64,000 nt of DNA from the NCBI GenBank assembly GCA_024280945.1, contig JAMXLO010000096.1:16891-80890 (forward strand). Direction: 5' to 3'. Positions 15,646 to 23,339 of this stretch are shown here, piece after piece; the first letter of the stretch is position 1, and each line of letters opens with the position of its first letter. This stretch comes from Acetobacteraceae bacterium (lineage in GTDB: Bacteria; Pseudomonadota; Alphaproteobacteria; Acetobacterales; Acetobacteraceae). Below the pieces are notes generated by a model. It did no database searches. It saw only the letters and a program-made list of their open reading frames with translations, and was not told the DNA's origin. The position numbers and the translations under genes are program-made.

Positions 15646-18600
15646 ATGAATTCATCAGCACATCCGGTCGGCGGCTCTGGCCCGGCGTTCCTGATCGCAG
15701 GCGGCGAAATGGCTGCGCTGATCGACAGCCGGGACTGGTCGGCAACGCCGATCGGTCCACGGCATGGATGGCAGCAGAGCCTGCAGACGGCACTCCGAAT
15801 CCTGGTGACGTCCCGCTATGCGATGTGGCTTGGCTGGGGGCGTGAGCTGACATTCTTCTACAACGACGCGTACGCCACGATGACCCTGGGCGCAAAGCAT
15901 CCATGGGCGCTCGGCCGGCCAGCATCCGATGTCTGGGCGGAGATCTGGCCCGATATCGGTCCGCGTGCCGCTACCGTTATGCGGACCGGCCAGGCGACGT
16001 GGGATGAAGGCCTGCTCCTCTTCCTGGAGCGCAACGGCTATCCGGAAGAGACCTACCACACCTTTTCCTATAGCCCCTTGCCGGACGACGACGGAGCAGT
16101 CGGCGGCATGCTGTGCGTCGTCACCGAAGATACCGAACGCGTTATTGCCGAGCGGCGGCTGGCCACGCTGAGAGAACTGGCAAGCCTTCTGGCGGCCGTC
16201 CGCACGGAACCGGACGTGCTGGCTGCAACCGAACGCGGACTCGCGACAAACCGGAGCGATCTGCCATTCGCGATCGTCTGGTTATTCATGCAGGACGGAA
16301 CTCGGGCCCGACTGGCCTGCACCAGCGGCATTGCTGCCGACCATCCTATGGCGACGGTCGAGCTCGATTTGAGCGCGTTGCCTTCAACCCATCCGGCGTC
16401 CCGTATTGTTGCGGGCGAACCGCATGTGACGCTCGCTGATCTTGCCGCGTATGGACCATTGCCGACCGGCGCCTGGGATCGGCCGCCGCACCTGGCCGTT
16501 GCGATGCCGATCGTCCAGCAAGGCGAGACCAAGCCCGCCGGCATGTTGATCGCGGCCCTGAACCCTTACCGTCCCTTTTCGGAGAGCTATCGCGACTTTC
16601 TCGACCTGGTCGCGTCCCAGATCGCCGCGGGCCTCGCCAGTGCGCGCGCCTACGAGGCGGAGCGGCAGCGCGCCGAAGCGTTGGCGGAGATCGACAGGGC
16701 GAAGACCGCATTCTTTTCCAATGTCAGCCACGAGTTCCGCACGCCGCTGACCTTGATGCTGGGGCCAATCGAAGAAGAGATCCGATCGCGTCTCGACGGT
16801 GCGAGCGACAGGCTAGGCATGGTGCATCGTAACGGGCTGCGACTGCTGCGGTTGGTGAATGCACTGCTCGATTTCTCCCGTATCGAGGCGGGTCGCGTGC
16901 GCGCGAATTTCCGCCCCGTCGAACTCGCGGCCTACACCGCCGAACTGGCCAGCAATTTTCACTCTGCGTGCGAACAGGCGGGTCTTCGGTTTCGAGTGGA
17001 TTGCGCACCATTGCCGCAGCCGGTGTACGTCGACCCGAACATGTGGGAACGGGTGGTCCTGAACCTGATTTCGAACGCGTTCAAATACACGCTTGAGGGC
17101 AGCATCGAGGTCGTGGTTCGATCGGTCGATGCCGGTGGCGCGGAGCTTCTGGTGGCCGATAGCGGCGTCGGCATCCCCGAGGAGGAATTGCCGCATATCT
17201 TCGATCGATTCCATCGGATCGAGGGACAGCCAGGCAGGACGATGGAAGGTACGGGAATTGGCCTGGCACTGGTCAACGAGTTGGTCCGTCTGCACGGCGG
17301 AACGATTGAAGTACAGAGCTGCCTCGGAGGCGGTACCACGGTACGGGTCACGCTTCCATTGGGGTTTTCCCATCTGCCAGCCGAACAGGTGTCGCAGGGG
17401 CTGGACCACATCTCGCCAGAGGGCGCCGCGGCAGCATCGTTCGTGGCCGAGGCGATGCGGTGGCTGCCCGATGGTGGTCCAGGTCGCGAAGATGGCTTGC
17501 TTGATTCGACGGCGCCATTGATCGATGCGGGCCGTCCGAGCCATCCGGAGGGCCATCGACCGTATATCTTGCTGGCCGACGACAACGCCGACATGCGCGA
17601 ATACGCAACGCGGCTATTGAACCCACAGTACGAGGTGAAGGTTGTCGCCGATGGCGAGGCGGCGCTGCGGGCGATGCATGAACGCCGTCCCGATCTGCTT
17701 GTGAGCGATGTTATGATGCCGAGGCTGGATGGGTTCGGTTTGCTTGCCGCAACGCGCGCCGATCCTGCGTTACGCGATCTGCCTGTCATCTTGCTTTCTG
17801 CGCGGGCGGGCGATGAAGCACGCGTGGACGGCCTGGACGCAGGCGCAGACGACTATCTGGTGAAGCCGTTCGCCGCACGCGAATTGCTGGCGCGCGTGCG
17901 ATCGAATCTGGATCTTGCGCAAATGCGGCGCGAGGCCGCAGAGCAGCTGCGTGAGGAAGCCCGGCGGCTGGAATTGCTCAATCGTGCGGGCAGCGCAATC
18001 GCCGCGGAACTGGATCTTGAACGACTGGTGCAGATCGTCACGGATGCCGCGGTCGAACTCACGGGAGCCGAATTCGGGGCGTTCTTGTACAACGTGTTGA
18101 ACGATGCAGAGGAACCCTACACGCTCTATACACTGTCGGGTGCATCACGCGAGGCGTTCTCGGGATTTCCGATGCCACGCAACACCAAGGTGTTCGATCC
18201 GACGTTTCGTGGTGAAGCCATCGTGCGGTCGGACGACATTACGCGCGATCCTCGCTTTGGTCAGAATCCGCCTTGTTTCGGCAAACCGAAGGGACATCTC
18301 CCGGTGCGCAGCTATCTCGCCGTACCAGTGGTCTCACGGTCCGGCGAGGTAATCGGTGGTCTGTTCTTCGGACATTCGTCCTCCGGTGTCTTCGGCGAGC
18401 GTGCCGAGCTGATCGCCGGTGGCATCGCGGCGCAGGCGGCAATTGCCATCGACAATGCGCGGCTTTACCGCGCCAGCCGGCAGGCAGAGGAGAGCCTGCG
18501 TGAACTGAACGACAGCCTGGAGCGGCGAGTTGCGGATGAAATAGAGGAGCGCATGCGCACCGAGGAGGCGTTGCGCCAGGCGCAGAAGATGGAGGCCGTC

Positions 18601-19725
18601 GGTCAGCTCACCGGAGGCGTCGCACACGATTTCAACAACCTGCTGACGGCGATCTGCGGTGGCGCGGACACCTTGCAGCGGTTGCTGCCGCGCGAGCTGG
18701 GACCGAACGAGGACCGGATCCGTCGTGCTGTGCGTATGATCGACGTGGGCGGGCAGCGAGCTGCCACTCTGACGCAGCGCCTTCTGGCATTCGCACGCCG
18801 GCAGGCGCTCGATCCCCGTCCGCTCGATGCCAACAAACTCGTCGCGGGAATGTCAGAGCTGCTGCGGCGGACACTGGGTGAGAGGGTGGCCATCGAAACG
18901 GTGCTGGCTGGTGGCCTGTGGCGTACTATGGCTGACCCGAATCAACTAGAGAATGCGTTGCTGAATCTTGCCGTGAATGCGCGTGATGCTATGCCTGACG
19001 GAGGGCGGCTGACGATCGAGACGGCAAACGCTTACCTCGATGAGACATACGCGCTGCAGCACCAAGTGGTGCCGGGTCAGTATGTGATGATCGCGGTATC
19101 GGACACTGGGGTCGGCATGACGCTCGAGACAATGGATCGCGTCTTCGAACCCTTCTTCACCACCAAGGACGTTGGTCACGGAACCGGGCTGGGCCTCAGT
19201 CAGGTCTATGGCTTCATTAAGCAGTCCAACGGGCATATCAAATTGTACAGCGAAGTGGCGCATGGCGCTGTTGTGAAGCTGTATCTGCCGCGATTGCTGG
19301 GTGAAGCACAGAGCGAGGCCGAAGGCGAAGCAGTCTTGCAAGAACCCGACGGTGGCTCGGGCGAGCTGGTCCTGGCGGTGGAGGACGATGAGGCGGTCCG
19401 GGCCTATAGCGTCGACTCATTGCGTGAGCTTGGGTATCGGGTGATTGCAGCGACCAACGGTCCGGAGGGACTGGACATGCTGGCGCGCTATCCCACGATT
19501 CGCCTGCTGTTCACCGACGTTGGTCTGCCCGGTGGCATGACTGGCCGCCAGCTTGCCGATCAGGCCCGGCGGCAACGTCCGGACCTGCTGGTGCTGTTCA
19601 CCACAGGCTATGCGCGCAATGCGATCGTGCATGGCGGGATTCTGGATCCGGGCACACACCTGCTGCCAAAACCATTCACGCTGGCAGCGCTTGCCGCCAA
19701 GGTCCGATCGATGCTGGATGGCTGA
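15646..19725 (+). CDS. Double hybrid histidine kinase (PAS-GAF-kinase-REC-GAF-kinase-REC)
   Basis: This 1359-residue protein holds two complete kinase modules. It has an N-terminal PAS-like region (about 20-150) and a GAF domain (about 165-335). Kinase 1 has H362 in 'SNVSHEFRTPLTLM' and a 'GTGIGLALVNELV' ATPase box. REC 1 has D688 in 'LLVSDVMMPRLDG'. A second GAF domain lies at about 780-940. Kinase 2 has H994 in 'GGVAHDFNNLLTAI' and a 'GTGLGLSQVYGF' box, and REC 2 has D1291 in 'LLFTDVGLPGG'. There is no membrane segment, so it senses in the cytoplasm. Kinase 2 is of the HisKA 'HDFNN' type and kinase 1 of the ordinary 'HEFRTPL' type, which suggests that two genes fused. ATG 15646 is preferred; GTG 15631 is possible. 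No cognate response regulator can be assigned. Confidence 0.9.
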   Translation: MNSSAHPVGGSGPAFLIAGGEMAALIDSRDWSATPIGPRHGWQQSLQTALRILVTSRYAMWLGWGRELTFFYNDAYATMTLGAKHPWALGRPASDVWAEIWPDIGPRAATVMRTGQATWDEGLLLFLERNGYPEETYHTFSYSPLPDDDGAVGGMLCVVTEDTERVIAERRLATLRELASLLAAVRTEPDVLAATERGLATNRSDLPFAIVWLFMQDGTRARLACTSGIAADHPMATVELDLSALPSTHPASRIVAGEPHVTLADLAAYGPLPTGAWDRPPHLAVAMPIVQQGETKPAGMLIAALNPYRPFSESYRDFLDLVASQIAAGLASARAYEAERQRAEALAEIDRAKTAFFSNVSHEFRTPLTLMLGPIEEEIRSRLDGASDRLGMVHRNGLRLLRLVNALLDFSRIEAGRVRANFRPVELAAYTAELASNFHSACEQAGLRFRVDCAPLPQPVYVDPNMWERVVLNLISNAFKYTLEGSIEVVVRSVDAGGAELLVADSGVGIPEEELPHIFDRFHRIEGQPGRTMEGTGIGLALVNELVRLHGGTIEVQSCLGGGTTVRVTLPLGFSHLPAEQVSQGLDHISPEGAAAASFVAEAMRWLPDGGPGREDGLLDSTAPLIDAGRPSHPEGHRPYILLADDNADMREYATRLLNPQYEVKVVADGEAALRAMHERRPDLLVSDVMMPRLDGFGLLAATRADPALRDLPVILLSARAGDEARVDGLDAGADDYLVKPFAARELLARVRSNLDLAQMRREAAEQLREEARRLELLNRAGSAIAAELDLERLVQIVTDAAVELTGAEFGAFLYNVLNDAEEPYTLYTLSGASREAFSGFPMPRNTKVFDPTFRGEAIVRSDDITRDPRFGQNPPCFGKPKGHLPVRSYLAVPVVSRSGEVIGGLFFGHSSSGVFGERAELIAGGIAAQAAIAIDNARLYRASRQAEESLRELNDSLERRVADEIEERMRTEEALRQAQKMEAVGQLTGGVAHDFNNLLTAICGGADTLQRLLPRELGPNEDRIRRAVRMIDVGGQRAATLTQRLLAFARRQALDPRPLDANKLVAGMSELLRRTLGERVAIETVLAGGLWRTMADPNQLENALLNLAVNARDAMPDGGRLTIETANAYLDETYALQHQVVPGQYVMIAVSDTGVGMTLETMDRVFEPFFTTKDVGHGTGLGLSQVYGFIKQSNGHIKLYSEVAHGAVVKLYLPRLLGEAQSEAEGEAVLQEPDGGSGELVLAVEDDEAVRAYSVDSLRELGYRVIAATNGPEGLDMLARYPTIRLLFTDVGLPGGMTGRQLADQARRQRPDLLVLFTTGYARNAIVHGGILDPGTHLLPKPFTLAALAAKVRSMLDG

Positions 19726-19746
19726 GAATCACTCATCCTGGCCTCG

Positions 19747-20514
19747 ATGACCTGCTGGGCGCTCAAGCTCGAATATGATGGTGCATCGTTTGTCGGCTGG
19801 CAGCGACAGGCGACCGGGCTGTCGGTTCAGGAAGTGCTGGAGAAGGCCGCCGCCAGGCTGAACCGCGGGAACCCGGTCTCCAGCGTCGTCGCTGGCCGCA
19901 CCGATGCAGGCGTCCATGCCTCCGCCCAGGTGGCACAGTTGACGCTGCCGGACGCAATGACCGCGGCAAAGGTTCGCGATGCCCTGAACTATCACATGAA
20001 GCCGCATCCCGTGGTCGTGTTGGATGTGGTGTGCGCGCCTGCGGGCTGGAATGCCCGCTTTTCTGCGGTCAGTCGTTCCTATCGCTATGACATCCTGAAC
20101 CGCCGCGCTCGTCCGACCTTGCTGGCAAACCGTGTCTGGCACGTTCCCACCGCGCTTGACGCCCAGGCAATGCATGCCGCAGCGCTGTCGCTGCTGGGGC
20201 GGCATGATTTCTCTTCGTTCCGTGCGGCCGCCTGCCAGGCGAACAGTCCGTTGCGGACGCTGGACCGGCTGGACGTGCGTCGGTGCGGCGACATCATCGA
20301 GATCGTCGCCGAAGCTCGGAGCTTTCTGCACCACCAGGTGCGCAACATGGTCGGTACCCTCAAGCTGGTGGGGGACGGAAGCTGGCCAGTGGAGCGCGTC
20401 GCCGCCGCGTTGGCGGCGCGACACCGCGCCGCTGCTGGCCCGACCGCCCCCGCCAGCGGTCTGTGCCTCACCAGCGTGCGCTATCCGGACGAGATCTGGG
20501 GCAGTGGCCGATAA
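19747..20514 (+). CDS. truA: tRNA pseudouridine synthase A
   Basis: TruA converts uridines 38-40 of the tRNA anticodon stem to pseudouridine. The catalytic aspartate is D53 in 'AGRTDAGVHASAQ', preceded by 'LEYDGASFVGWQRQ', and the 'RSYRYDI' and 'HHQVRNMVGTL' blocks of the family are present. The length of 255 residues is normal. It begins 21 bases after the double kinase stop, so it may be cotranscribed, although no functional link is evident. In many relatives truA follows fmt and def; that arrangement is not seen here. Confidence 0.96.
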   Translation: MTCWALKLEYDGASFVGWQRQATGLSVQEVLEKAAARLNRGNPVSSVVAGRTDAGVHASAQVAQLTLPDAMTAAKVRDALNYHMKPHPVVVLDVVCAPAGWNARFSAVSRSYRYDILNRRARPTLLANRVWHVPTALDAQAMHAAALSLLGRHDFSSFRAAACQANSPLRTLDRLDVRRCGDIIEIVAEARSFLHHQVRNMVGTLKLVGDGSWPVERVAAALAARHRAAAGPTAPASGLCLTSVRYPDEIWGSGR

Positions 20515-20542
20515 CAAAACGGCCAGGTTGCAGGACTCAGCC

Positions 20543-20562
20543 CAATCGGTTGGCAACGATTG
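20543..20562. promoter_or_regulatory. Inverted repeat CAATCG-N8-CGATTG upstream of the response regulator
   Basis: A perfect 6-base inverted repeat with an 8-base spacer lies about 87 bases before the start of the OmpR-family regulator gene and after truA. The spacing (14 bases centre to centre of the half-sites) could suit a dimeric regulator. Autoregulation by the regulator encoded downstream is a simple hypothesis; nothing else supports it. Confidence 0.3.
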
Positions 20563-20648
20563 CCGCAAGACAATTTGCGACGAAGCGCTGCTTACCTGAC
20601 AAGTGTCGCTACGTCATATTAGAGAAGTCCTGATGTGGAGCCTGCCTC

Positions 20649-21326
20649 TTGGCAAAGGTGTTGGTGATCGAGGACGACGAAGGAACGGCCGAGGAGATCG
20701 TGACAGCTCTCGGCGACCGAGGTTACATACTCGACCGCGCGGCAGACGGGGTCGATGGCCTGCAAAGGGCGCGGGTCGGCGGATGGGACGTGCTGGTTGT
20801 GGACCGCATGTTGCCCGAGCTCGATGGCCTCAGCGTGATCGAAACGTTGCGCAGCGAAGGTATAAGCACCCCGGTCCTGGTGCTGAGCGCACTGAACGCG
20901 GTGAACGATCGGGTTCGCGGCCTCCGTGCCGGGGGCGACGATTATCTTGCCAAGCCTTTCGCGCTGTCGGAACTGGCTGCGCGTCTGGAAGCCTTGCTGC
21001 GCCGGCCAGCCGAGCCGCGGGCGACGGTGCTGCGGGTCGGTCCACTGGAGTTGGACCTGCTGTCACGAAAGGCGTGCCGGGGCCGCCGTGAACTGGAACT
21101 GTTGCCACGAGAGTTTCAGCTCCTGGAATACATGATGCGCCGGGAGGGCCAAGTTCTCACGCGCGCGATGCTGCTGGAGAATGTCTGGAACTATCGGTTC
21201 GTACCGCAGACCAATCTGGTGGACGTGCATATCGGCCGGCTGCGCCGCAAGGTCGATAATCCGGACGAACCGCCGATGATACTGAGCGTCCGCGGCGTTG
21301 GGTTTATGCTGCGTGCGGCTTCCTGA
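20649..21326 (+). CDS. OmpR-family response regulator
   Basis: Residues 1-120 form a receiver domain with acidic pocket E8/D9/D10, phosphoacceptor D52 in 'VLVVDRMLPELDG', and the conserved lysine in 'DDYLAKPFALSEL'. The C-terminal winged-helix DNA-binding domain is recognised by 'LLPREFQLLEYMMRREGQVLTRAMLLENVW' and 'VDVHIGRLRRKVD'. The 225-residue length is standard. Translation probably starts at TTG 20649. Its last 29 bases overlap the downstream kinase gene, so the pair is one two-component system. The regulated genes are unknown; a small inverted repeat upstream might be its own binding site. Confidence 0.93.
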   Translation: MAKVLVIEDDEGTAEEIVTALGDRGYILDRAADGVDGLQRARVGGWDVLVVDRMLPELDGLSVIETLRSEGISTPVLVLSALNAVNDRVRGLRAGGDDYLAKPFALSELAARLEALLRRPAEPRATVLRVGPLELDLLSRKACRGRRELELLPREFQLLEYMMRREGQVLTRAMLLENVWNYRFVPQTNLVDVHIGRLRRKVDNPDEPPMILSVRGVGFMLRAAS

Positions 21327-22677
21327 ATACGTTCACTCGCTCACGTTCCGCTGGGCGGTTGGCGTCGCCGGCGCATTCGGCGTCTGCACTCTTTTGTTGT
21401 TTGGTTTCGTCTACTGGCAGACCGCGGATTACGTGATCGCCGCCGTTGACACGATCATCACGGCCGACGCGAAGGCGAATGGCGCCACGACGGCAAGCGA
21501 CCTGTCGCGGTTCATCAGGCAGTACCTCGAGGATGATCCGCGGCGGGTCAAGCTGGCCGAACTGTTCACGGGAAGCGGGACGCCGTCGGTGGGCAACGTT
21601 GCGGAGCTCCCGCCGGGCCTTCCTATCGACGGCATGCCGCATACGGCGCGACTGGCTCGCCTGGACAATCGCGGACGCGAAACCCAGGCCACCCGTGCCA
21701 TTGCCCGCCAGTTATCCTCCGGAGAGGTATTCCTGGTCGGACACGATACCGGTCTGTTGCATCAGGTTGGCCAGGTCGTCACTCGTGCCCTCGCCCTTGG
21801 TCTGGTGCCTGCAGTGTGCCTTGCACTTCTGACCGGCACCTGGCTCAGCAAAAGGGCCCAGCGACGAATCGATGAAATGAATCGCCGTGTGCAGCGAGTC
21901 GTGGCGGGTGAGTTCAAGGAGCGGCTACCGGTCGGCGGCTATGACGATCCACTCAACCGGCTGGCCAGGATCGTCAACGCCATGCTGGACCGCATCGAGC
22001 GATTGATCGGCGAATTGTCCAGTGTCGGCGACGACATCGCGCACGATCTGCGCACGCCGCTGACGCGCGCCCGCGCGATGCTCGAGCGTGGCCGCGAGAA
22101 CGCCACGACGTTGCAGGATCTGTCAGAGTCGGTCGATGGTGCGATTGCCGGACTCGACCAGTCGCTGGCGATCATCACGGCGCTGTTGCGGATCGCCGAG
22201 ATCGACCATAGCCGCCGTAGCGCGGCGATGACCACGCTGCGGCTGGAAGAAATACTCCGTGCCGTACACGAGCTTTATTCTCCGATTGCGGAAGACAAAG
22301 GGGTTTCGCTGCGACTCGATCTGCATGACACCGCTGCCGTCTCCGGCGACCGTGACCTGCTGCTGGAGGCGGTTGCCAACCTGGTGGACAACGCCATCAA
22401 GTTCACGCCCGAACAGGGTGCGGTCGCTCTGCGTCTGCTGCAGCGGCCCGATGGACCGGTAGTACGCGTCGAGGACACTGGTCCAGGTATCGCTGCCGCG
22501 GAGCGCGAAGCTATTTGGACGCGATTCTATCGATCAGATCGGAGTCGCCATGCGCCCGGTGTAGGACTCGGCTTAAGCCTTGTCGCGGCGATCGTGAAAT
22601 TGCATGGCTTTCGCCTGGCAATAGTTGACGGGCCTGGATGTCGAATCGAGATCGCCTGCCACGTTGCCGGCGCTTGA
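21298..22677 (+). CDS. Two-component sensor histidine kinase, partner of the upstream regulator
   Basis: The protein has a first membrane helix at about residues 18-40, a periplasmic loop of roughly 120 residues, a second helix at about 158-182, a HAMP linker ('WLSKRAQRRIDEMNRRVQRV'), a HisKA domain with H249 in 'DDIAHDLRTPLTRAR', and an ATPase domain with 'NLVDNAIKFTPEQG', 'DTGPGI' and 'GVGLGLSLVAAIV' boxes. All catalytic boxes are intact. The start is either TTG 21298 or GTG 21313; both overlap the regulator gene. The periplasmic loop carries no recognisable domain, so the signal is unknown. A GAGCCG/CGGCTC stem follows the stop, and the CTAG repeat begins 47 bases downstream. Confidence 0.92.
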   Translation: MGLCCVRLPEYVHSLTFRWAVGVAGAFGVCTLLLFGFVYWQTADYVIAAVDTIITADAKANGATTASDLSRFIRQYLEDDPRRVKLAELFTGSGTPSVGNVAELPPGLPIDGMPHTARLARLDNRGRETQATRAIARQLSSGEVFLVGHDTGLLHQVGQVVTRALALGLVPAVCLALLTGTWLSKRAQRRIDEMNRRVQRVVAGEFKERLPVGGYDDPLNRLARIVNAMLDRIERLIGELSSVGDDIAHDLRTPLTRARAMLERGRENATTLQDLSESVDGAIAGLDQSLAIITALLRIAEIDHSRRSAAMTTLRLEEILRAVHELYSPIAEDKGVSLRLDLHDTAAVSGDRDLLLEAVANLVDNAIKFTPEQGAVALRLLQRPDGPVVRVEDTGPGIAAAEREAIWTRFYRSDRSRHAPGVGLGLSLVAAIVKLHGFRLAIVDGPGCRIEIACHVAGA

Positions 22678-22724
22678 GTCGAGCCGACTTCGTACAGGCC
22701 CGGCTCAGACAAATCGCTGCAGCC

Positions 22725-22889
22725 CTAGTATCCCGATTCGGAAGTCCGTCACAGTGTGGATCCGCTGGATACGGACTTCCGAATCGATGAGGACACTAGC
22801 AAATCATTGATTTCAGTGTGATTTCAGGTTCCGTGGTCCGCTACGACGGCTGATCCGCAAAGCGGCGGACTTCTGAACCACCACACTAG
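22725..22889 (-). repeat. CTAG-bounded dispersed repeat, copy 2 (165 bp, inverted relative to copy 1)
   Basis: This copy is the reverse complement of 4560-4731, with long identical blocks around GATTCGGAAGTCCGT and CCGCCGCTTTGCGG. It consists of two abutting CTAG-bounded units: 22725-22799 is a near-perfect palindrome, and 22796-22889 carries a smaller hairpin. All three CTAG borders are intact here. The right border supplies the stop codon of the neighbouring small gene. The palindrome could also end transcripts of the two-component operon. An IS630-type origin is inferred from the CTAG borders and is not proven. Confidence 0.8.
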
Positions 22890-23143
22890 TTGAGTGTCGT
22901 GCTGTTCGAGCCACCAGAGGGTGTGGCCTGCGTCGTCGACCTGGTCTGCTCACCCGTGAGCTGCCATGCGTTCGCCGGCGCATCATTCGCGCGCGCCCCA
23001 GGAGCCGTTGGGACTACCCCCGGAAGCTCAGTGAAGAAGCTGTTGGGGCCGACAACGCCACTATCCTCAGCGCCGTTGTCCGCATGGGCTGCGCCTACTC
23101 CGAGGCAAAACGCCACGGCAGCGGCAAGAAATATCGTCTTCAT
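22886..23143 (-). CDS. Small exported protein, 85 residues, unknown function
   Basis: The protein has a clear signal peptide ('MKTIFLAAAVAFCLGVGAAHA', cleavage after AHA at about residue 21) and a mature part of about 64 residues rich in Gly, Ser, Thr, Asn and Pro, without cysteines. AGGGACGG precedes the ATG. The stop codon TAG falls inside the terminal CTAG of the repeat at 22725-22889, so the C-terminus may have been set by that insertion. It is divergent from xseA, sharing a 196-base promoter region with a tandem operator-like site. I do not recognise the family. Confidence 0.65.
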   Translation of the reverse strand: MKTIFLAAAVAFCLGVGAAHADNGAEDSGVVGPNSFFTELPGVVPTAPGARANDAPANAWQLTGEQTRSTTQATPSGGSNSTTLN

Positions 23144-23224
23144 TTCGTCCGTCCCTTTGGTGCAGGCGTGTCCAAACCGCCTTCGACACGGGGGAGATGT
23201 AGGGAAGAGCAGCTGACGCTTCGA

Positions 23225-23260
23225 CTAAACAGGCATTTAGCTGACTAAATTCGCGTTTAG
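23225..23260. promoter_or_regulatory. Tandem operator-like pair: two CTAAA-N6-TTTAG palindromes
   Basis: CTAAA-N6-TTTAG occurs at 23225-23240 and again at 23245-23260. Both half-sites are identical in the two copies, and the spacers (caggca and ttcgcg) differ. The centres are 20 bases apart, close to two helical turns, so two dimers could bind on the same face of DNA. The site lies 80 bases before xseA and 82 bases before the divergent small exported gene. It does not match the alphaproteobacterial LexA box (GTTC-N7-GTTC). The binding protein is unknown. Confidence 0.55.
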
Positions 23261-23339
23261 TGGGGGTCCCGACGGAGCACGTGCGCTGTTCGCATGACGT
23301 TTTGATTGTTCAGGTCGATGTAGCGCATACTCTGATGGC

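Noticed and set aside
23225..23260. LexA box in the xseA promoter
   Set aside because: The alphaproteobacterial LexA motif is GTTC-N7-GTTC; the site seen is CTAAA-N6-TTTAG.
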